Assembly (NCBI GenBank): GCA_964540515.1
Contig: CAZIMS010000018.1
Span: 1-9,170 of the forward strand
DNA from: JAOAGA01 sp964540515
GTDB lineage: Bacteria > CALINM01
Reading direction: 5' to 3'
DNA: 9,170 bases
Positions within the stretch are counted from its first letter, which is position 1; each line of letters opens with the position of its first letter. Below are positions 6,501-9,170 of the stretch, piece by piece. The notes beneath the pieces were generated by a model that was not told where the DNA came from, made no database searches, and saw only the letters and a list, made by a program, of their open reading frames with translations. Made by a program: the position numbers and the translations under genes.

Positions 6501-9170
6501 CCGAATTTACGATTTAACTAATGTGGCAATCGGCACTAATGGTCCGGCTGATATTCTCTGGGGTATTGCTGGCATTGTTGCCGACGAGGGTAATTATGAG
6601 ATAAGTAACAATCAGATTTCGTTAACCAATAGTCCTTACACAACTGATATTTTCATTGACGGCATTGTTGATTATGCGGAAAATGTTTCTACTATCAACT
6701 ATTATTACAATTCAATCTATCTTGGTGGAACTAATAGCGGAACACTAAATTCTTCATATTGCTATTTGAGATTTCCTGGTGCCTTAGGTGACCGAGCGGG
6801 TGCCAATGTTAGTTTTAGAAATAATATCTTTTTCAACGGACGATCCGGTGGTTCAGGTACTAATATAGCAATCGCTAATATTTCTTCAGTTCCTTCTTGG
6901 CCACCCACTACCAGCGATTATAACCTTTTAGTTAGTCCAGATTCTTCAAAACTATGTCGATGGTACACCACTAATCTAAGTTTAAGAGCATGGCAGACAA
7001 CTTCACAAGGCGATTATAATAGTATCGCGTATGTTTCTGGCTCGGATCAAGGACAACTTAATGCTAATGATTTATTTATGGATTTAAACAAAGGTGATTT
7101 ACACATTAAACCAACTTCAGCCATTGTTAATCGCAAAGCGACGCCATTAGTAGCAGTTTCCATTGATTATGATAACGAAGTACGTCATCCGACCAGACCT
7201 GATATCGGCTCGGATGAATACAAACTTGATCCACCTCAGCCATTTAATCTGATAAGTCCTAATAATTTTGCATATGAGCAAGATACTATTGGCCAGTTAA
7301 AATGGTACAAAGCGATGCGAGCGGAATTTTATGATGTCTTATTAGATACGATATCTCCACCTGTCAGAAGGGTCAGTGCCTTACAAACTGATACTTTTTA
7401 TAATTATAACAATCTGAGTTTGAATAGAACCTATTATTGGCAGGTTCGCGCCATTAATGACACAGCTGCATCAAAAGGGATCACAGAATCAGATATCTGG
7501 CAGTTTACAACTATCGGCATTCCTCGTCCACCATCTGACCTATTTTTATCAGAAATTACCGATAGCAGTATGGTTTTAGAATGGAATGATAATTCTACTA
7601 ATGAACTTGGTTTTTATATTAGAGGCGATACTAATCCTTACGGTCCTTTTATAAAGATTGATTCAGTCTCAACCAATGTGACTTCTTATGTTGCTGAAAA
7701 CTTAATTCCTAATACTCATTACTATTGGCGAGTATCAGCTTATAATTCATATGGTGAGAGTGATTATATAGCAAAAGATACCTGGACCTTAGCCAAAATT
7801 CCTGGTGCTCCAACCTTTAGTGACATTGGTGCAACATCAATGAAAATATACCTACAACCTTTGACCAATCCGTCTTTAACTCAATTTGCCGTGCGTGTTA
7901 CATATAATTTAAAAGATATTAAATACTTAGATACAACAGGCGTTTTAGTTGACGAACCGTGTTGGGCGACCTATGCTCAATTTGGAGGCACTGATGGTAA
8001 ATTGATAACTAATTTAGCCTGGGCAACTGAATATACCTTTACCACTAAAGCCCGTAACGGTATTAATATTGAAACGGATTATGGACCAGCTGTATCACAA
8101 TCAACTAATAATCCTGTGCCAATAATTACAAATATCATGCCGGCGATAAAACATGTTGGCGATGATGAATTTGAAATGACCGTATCGGGTAATAATTTTA
8201 TTCCAAGTTCAGTAGTAAGATTTAATGGTTCTGATCGAATGACAAATTATCAAAATGATATGCAACTAACTGCCACAATTCTTGCGAGTGATATGTTAGT
8301 ACCTGGCGAATTTCCCATTACGGTCTTTAATCCTGCACCGGGTGGCGGTGTATCTAATCCTCAAATCTTTACTGTTCTTGGTTATAGTTTGGATGTGAGT
8401 ATTGTCGGAAGCGGTACTGTTATCAAAATTCCCAACCAAACCTACTATGCTCCTGGCACTTGGGTAAAATTAACTGCAATTCCTGATTCTGGTTGGATGT
8501 TCTCAAATTGGAGCGGAGATTTGACTGGTAATAATAATCCAGATTCAGTTTATATGGATGGTAACAAGACAATAAGCGCTACATTTACTCAAGACCAATA
8601 TACCTTGACTATCAGTATTACTGGTAATGGTACAGTTCAGCGAGAACCGAATCAAACTTACTATAATTATGGCACTTGGGTAAAATTAACTGCAATTCCT
8701 GATTCTGGTTGGATGTTCTCAAATTGGAGCGGAGATTTGACTGGTAATAATAATCCAGATTCAGTTTATATGGATGGTAACAAGACAATAAGCGCTACAT
8801 TTACTCAAGACCAATATACCTTGACTATCAGTATTACTGGTAATGGTACAGTTCAGCGAGAACCGAATCAAACTTACTATAATTATGGCACTTGGGTAAA
8901 ATTAACTGCAATTCCTGATTCTGGTTGGATGTTCTCAAATTGGAGCGGAGATTTGACTGGCAATAATAATCCAGATTCAGTTTATATGGATGGTAACAAG
9001 ACAATAGTCGCTACATTTATTCCTGAAATTCAGGGGTGGGCTCAGTTGGAATCCATGCCGACTCTCGTCTTACCCAAATATGTCAAAGATGGCGGCGCAA
9101 TTACTGCTGCATCCGCAGGCGAAAAGATAATGTCCCTCTTTGCCTTCCGCGGTCAGAAATCCAAAGAATT
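1..9170 (+). CDS. Giant multidomain beta-solenoid surface protein, partial at both ends
   Basis: Forward frame 1 is open across the whole window, about 3056 codons without a stop, checked line by line. No start codon, ribosome binding site, signal peptide or stop is in view, so the real protein is longer. Domain order by residue: solenoid entry 1-184, Y-x-N-L-T-I-N units 185-651, cap 652-791, beta-helix module 1 799-1570, Ig-like 1578-1697, beta-helix module 2 1701-2407, three FnIII-like domains 2410-2702, IPT/TIG 2705-2793, three InlB-B-like repeats 2795-3006, kelch-like start 3011 onward. Composition is rich in T, S, N, G and I; there is no Cys before residue 910 and no transmembrane-length hydrophobic run. 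Such domain sets are known from exported adhesins and cell-surface proteins, so an extracellular or surface location is inferred. No catalytic motif was recognised. Function is unknown; adhesion or a surface-coat role is a guess from architecture. The reading frame is certain; the biological role is not. Confidence 0.95.
553..1953 (+). repeat. Five protein-level Y-x-N-L-T-I-N solenoid repeat units
   Basis: Unit starts are at 553 (YNKVVVN), 1063 (YHHLTIN), 1345 (YHNLTLN), 1561 (YNNLELD) and 1789 (LNNLTIN), that is residues 185, 355, 449, 521 and 597. Spacings are 170, 94, 72 and 76 residues; the first interval is about two units long and may hide a unit that lost its signature. Most units are preceded by a V/I-x-Y-x(5)-Q-T-like strand (NGSGSQTM, STTGTQTV, GATSAQTI) and continue with a T-I-N-G-x-L-T-[IVL] strand and a G-T-L turn. 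This organisation is known from large secreted proteins of Bacteroidetes and related bacteria and is expected to form a beta-solenoid stalk. The DNA of the units has diverged, so the duplications are old. No Cys occurs here. Confidence 0.75.
1954..2373 (+). other. Cap domain closing the first solenoid
   Basis: Residues 652-791. The sequence changes from low-complexity solenoid to a more varied globular pattern: it opens with SYVRGPLIRTLPA, has TYTFPIGKSALKQL, then TVTIRAEVFD, a TDRYWHVEI strand, and ends with LGYFVIGT. I recall this combination (V-x-G-P-L-x-R, then T-F-P-[IV]-G-K, then R-Y-W) as a recurrent block following Y-x-N-L-T-type repeats in Bacteroidetes-like secreted proteins, where the final strand L-G-Y-F-V-x-G resembles the end of a beta-sandwich. 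It probably seals the C-terminal edge of the solenoid and links it to the next module. I do not know an accepted family name for it. Confidence 0.55.
2395..4710 (+). other. Right-handed parallel beta-helix module 1 (about 772 residues)
   Basis: Residues 799-1570. It opens with WTIGSGGDFANL, the G-S-G-G-D-[FY]-x-[TN]-L entry motif typical of right-handed beta-helix proteins, and closes with PVDIGADAG, a variant of the P-D-I-G-A-D-E closing motif of such domains. Between them at least 15 rungs carry an [IV]-x-x-N-x-[IF] signature, with the ladder Asn at residues 985, 1013, 1047, 1089, 1122, 1161, 1198, 1240, 1273, 1311, 1345, 1376, 1411, 1443 and 1474 (mean spacing near 35). Most rungs also have a G-I strand (YGIN, VGIS, IGIN, TGIN). 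It holds seven Cys at residues 910-1056. No lyase or hydrolase active-site pattern was seen, so a structural or binding role is more likely than catalysis. It is clearly paralogous to module 2. Confidence 0.85.
4732..5091 (+). other. Ig-like beta-sandwich linker domain
   Basis: Residues 1578-1697, between the two beta-helix modules. It opens with PPTITYSTLPNT, continues with R-I-L-K-V-R-I-T-D, then MPRLYFRKNRSG, a TFVFTFDHSKLGG strand pair and GDTIFYYVAAQDT, before a Pro/Gly-rich exit (PPGSIPPA). This order (PP-x-I, T-D after a hydrophobic strand, P-R-[LI]-Y-[FY]-[RK]-K, then D-x-[IV]-x-Y-Y-V-x-A-x-D) is one I know from spacer domains in secreted Bacteroidetes- and Ignavibacteria-type proteins, where Y-Y-V-x-A-x-D is the terminal strand of an Ig-like fold. 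It should act as a hinge between the two helices. Family name not certain. Confidence 0.6.
5101..7221 (+). other. Right-handed parallel beta-helix module 2 (about 707 residues), paralogue of module 1
   Basis: Residues 1701-2407. It opens with RTIGTGGNFTTL and ends with RPDIGSDEY, a good match to the P-D-I-G-[AS]-D-E-[YF] end signature. Rung Asn residues are at 1894, 1920, 1951, 1991, 2022, 2063, 2096, 2133, 2167, 2204, 2237, 2275 and 2308, mean spacing about 34.5. Blocks shared with module 1 include PLIDLxGADY, TSGQTIRF, SGTIV, GNDY, NAIYxSGT, FIGG and CGGSAWT; over the 61 residues from 5344 to 5526 I count 40 identities with 2614-2796. The module is about two rungs shorter than module 1. It keeps only a few of the Cys residues (1827 and 1960 align with module 1 positions 917 and 1056). 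Role presumably the same as module 1. Confidence 0.85.
6195..6223 (+). other. Terminator-like hairpin with T-tract inside the coding region
   Basis: CTCGTG at 6195-6200 pairs perfectly with CACGAG at 6212-6217 across an 11-base spacer, and is followed at once by six T (6218-6223). After one T-T mismatch the stem can extend by four A-T pairs. This has the shape of a short intrinsic terminator but it codes for ordinary module 2 residues (around ISWLITSR) and has a weak stem and long loop. It may be chance; in a gene translated throughout, ribosomes would normally prevent it from forming. Confidence 0.25.
7228..7512 (+). other. Fibronectin type III-like domain 1
   Basis: Residues 2410-2504, directly after the closing motif of beta-helix module 2. 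It starts with DPPQPFNLISPNN, has the inner Trp strand QLKWYKAM, then FYDVLLDT, and the late Tyr/Trp strand RTYYWQVRAIND, ending in WQFTT. The late [TN]-x-Y-x-W-x-V-x-A strand and the W-x-F-T-T exit are characteristic of FnIII-like domains in large bacterial secreted proteins. The P-x-L-x-S-P-x-N opening and the K-W strand fit the same family. Likely a spacer between the helical stalk and the downstream modules. Confidence 0.7.
7519..7791 (+). other. Fibronectin type III domain 2
   Basis: Residues 2507-2597, the clearest FnIII domain of the three. It opens with IPRPPSDLFL, has SSMVLEWNDNSTNELGF (Leu-x-Trp strand followed by N-E-x-G-[FY], a hallmark of bacterial FnIII), then the YGPFIKIDSV strand, TSYVAENLIPNTHYYW with the conserved L-x-P-x-T-x-Y-x-[WY] turn and strand, RVSAYNSYGES with the V-x-A-x-N-x-x-G-x-S strand, and a DTWTL exit. 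Length (about 90 residues) is normal. In such proteins FnIII domains serve as spacers or carbohydrate- or protein-contact modules; nothing here points to a specific ligand. Confidence 0.88.
7801..8106 (+). other. Fibronectin type III-like domain 3, divergent
   Basis: Residues 2601-2702. It begins with PGAPTFSDIG and SMKIYL, as FnIII domains do, and ends with the L-x-x-x-T-x-Y-x-F strand (LAWATEYTFTTKARNG) and YGPAVSQST. The middle is unusual: TQFAVRVTYN, then KYLDTTGVLVDEPCW and TYAQFGGTDGKL, a longer insertion than usual that carries the only Cys of the C-terminal half (residue 2654). I recall similar divergent FnIII units, with a K-Y-L-D-x-x-G-x-L segment and a W-G-G-like turn, in secreted proteins of candidate phyla, but cannot name a family. 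Confidence 0.6.
8113..8379 (+). other. IPT/TIG (Ig-like, plexin/transcription-factor type) domain
   Basis: Residues 2705-2793. The order is the textbook one: PVPIITNIMPAIKHVGDDEF, then EMTVSGNNFIPSSVVRFNGS with the V-x-G-x-N-F-x-x-x-S-x-V-x-[FW]-N-G core, then LTATILASDMLVPGEF, and PITVFNPAPGGGVSNPQIFTV with the V-x-N-P-x-x-G-G-x-S-N exit. These domains are common between FnIII and InlB-like modules in extracellular bacterial proteins and act as Ig-like spacers. About 89 residues is the normal length. Confidence 0.9.
8383..9018 (+). repeat. Three tandem divergent InlB B-repeat-like domains
   Basis: Domains at 8383-8586, 8599-8802 and 8815-9018, each 68 residues, joined by short TQDQ linkers. 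Each follows the pattern Y-[ST]-L-x-[VI]-S-I-x-G-x-G-T-V, then P-N-Q-T-Y-Y, W-V-K-L-T-A-I-P, G-W-M-F-S-N-W-S-G-D, N-P-D-S-V-Y-M-D-G-N-K-T-I and a closing A-T-F. The G-x-x-F-x-x-W-x-G core followed by N-P and a terminal A-x-F strand matches what I know as the divergent InlB B-repeat (Pfam Flg_new_2 type), a spacer or adhesive beta-domain of bacterial surface proteins. The first third of domain 1 differs (SLDVSIVGSGTV and IKIPNQ), while the rest is repeated exactly. Domain 3 changes S-A to V-A before TF and then runs into the kelch-like region. Confidence 0.85.
8455..9006 (+). repeat. 216-bp DNA tandem repeat, 2.6 copies
   Basis: Copy 1 is 8455-8670, copy 2 is 8671-8886 and the partial copy 3 is 8887-9006. 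Copies 1 and 2 are identical at all 216 positions, including synonymous sites. Copy 3 differs once in 120 bases (T to C at 8961, a silent change in a Gly codon) before diverging at 9007. Comparing the sequence with itself at an offset of 216 gives a 290-bp perfect match (8455-8744 against 8671-8960). The unit is 72 codons, so copy number can change without a frameshift. Its edge at 8455 falls inside a protein domain, not between domains. Confidence 0.97.
9031..9170 (+). other. Start of kelch-like C-terminal domain, cut by window end
   Basis: Residues 3011-3056. Visible are GWAQLESMPT, then KYVKDGGAIT, then a FAFRGQKSKE strand at the edge. The order W-x(4)-[ES]-M-P, a K-x-V-K-D-G-G-[AS] strand and a [YF]-A-[FL]-[RK]-G-x-x-[ST]-x-E-F strand is that of one blade of a kelch-like beta-propeller which, from memory, ends many long secreted proteins of candidate division WOR-3. 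The insert SAGEKIMSL before FAF is unremarkable. If right, several further blades and possibly a C-terminal anchoring or sorting segment follow outside the window. Codons here end in G or C more often than in the preceding repeats. Only one blade is visible, so a propeller cannot be confirmed from this window. Confidence 0.6.

Noticed and set aside
2395..7221. Beta-helix modules as pectate lyase, pectinesterase or other polysaccharide-degrading enzymes
   Set aside because: Only the scaffold signatures are visible; no recognisable catalytic Asp/Arg/Lys cluster was found, so no enzyme call is justified.
8455..9006. CRISPR-like or satellite array
   Set aside because: The repeat unit is 216 bp with no spacers, stays in frame and encodes a known type of surface-protein domain.
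1..9170. Mobile element, toxin-antitoxin, defence system or RNA gene
   Set aside because: All of the sequence is accounted for by one coding frame; no inverted terminal repeats, transposase motifs, tRNA-like cloverleaf or rRNA sequence was seen.

Overview
The window is a single open reading frame. Forward frame 1 reads from base 1 to base 9170 with no stop codon, giving at least 3056 residues, and both the start and the end of the gene lie outside. There is no intergenic DNA, no RNA gene, no insertion sequence and no second gene. The product looks like a giant, exported, multidomain repeat protein of the cell surface. It is dominated by Thr, Ser, Asn, Gly, Ile and Val, has few charged residues and almost no Cys, and shows no long hydrophobic segment.

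Layout by nucleotide position. 1-552: entry of a beta-solenoid, opened by a W-x5-W motif. 553-1953: five units starting with a Y-x-N-L-T-I-N motif. 1954-2373: a compact cap domain. 2395-4710: right-handed beta-helix module 1. 4732-5091: an Ig-like linker domain. 5101-7221: beta-helix module 2, a diverged paralogue of module 1. 7228-8106: three fibronectin type III-like domains. 8113-8379: an IPT/TIG domain. 8383-9018: three divergent InlB B-repeat-like domains, partly built from a perfect 216-bp DNA tandem repeat. 9031-9170: the first strand region of what I take to be a kelch-like C-terminal propeller, cut by the window edge.

The parts suggest a long stalk or shield: stiff solenoids at the N-terminal side, then a string of small beta-sandwich spacers, then a terminal module. 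No enzyme active site was recognised. Adhesion, a surface coat or glycan binding are plausible roles, but these are inferences from architecture only.

Organism: the DNA is A+T-rich and uses ordinary bacterial codons. The domain mix is typical of large secreted proteins of Bacteroidetes/Ignavibacteria-like and candidate-phylum bacteria. The last ~45 residues resemble, from memory, a kelch-like C-terminal family common in candidate division WOR-3 (Stahlbacteria) genomes. I therefore favour an uncultured WOR-3-type bacterium at moderate confidence.

Most notable: two paralogous beta-helix modules whose asparagine ladders have the same ~35-residue period and differ by about two rungs; a 290-bp perfect direct repeat inside the InlB-like array; and a codon-usage shift at the start of the kelch-like tail.
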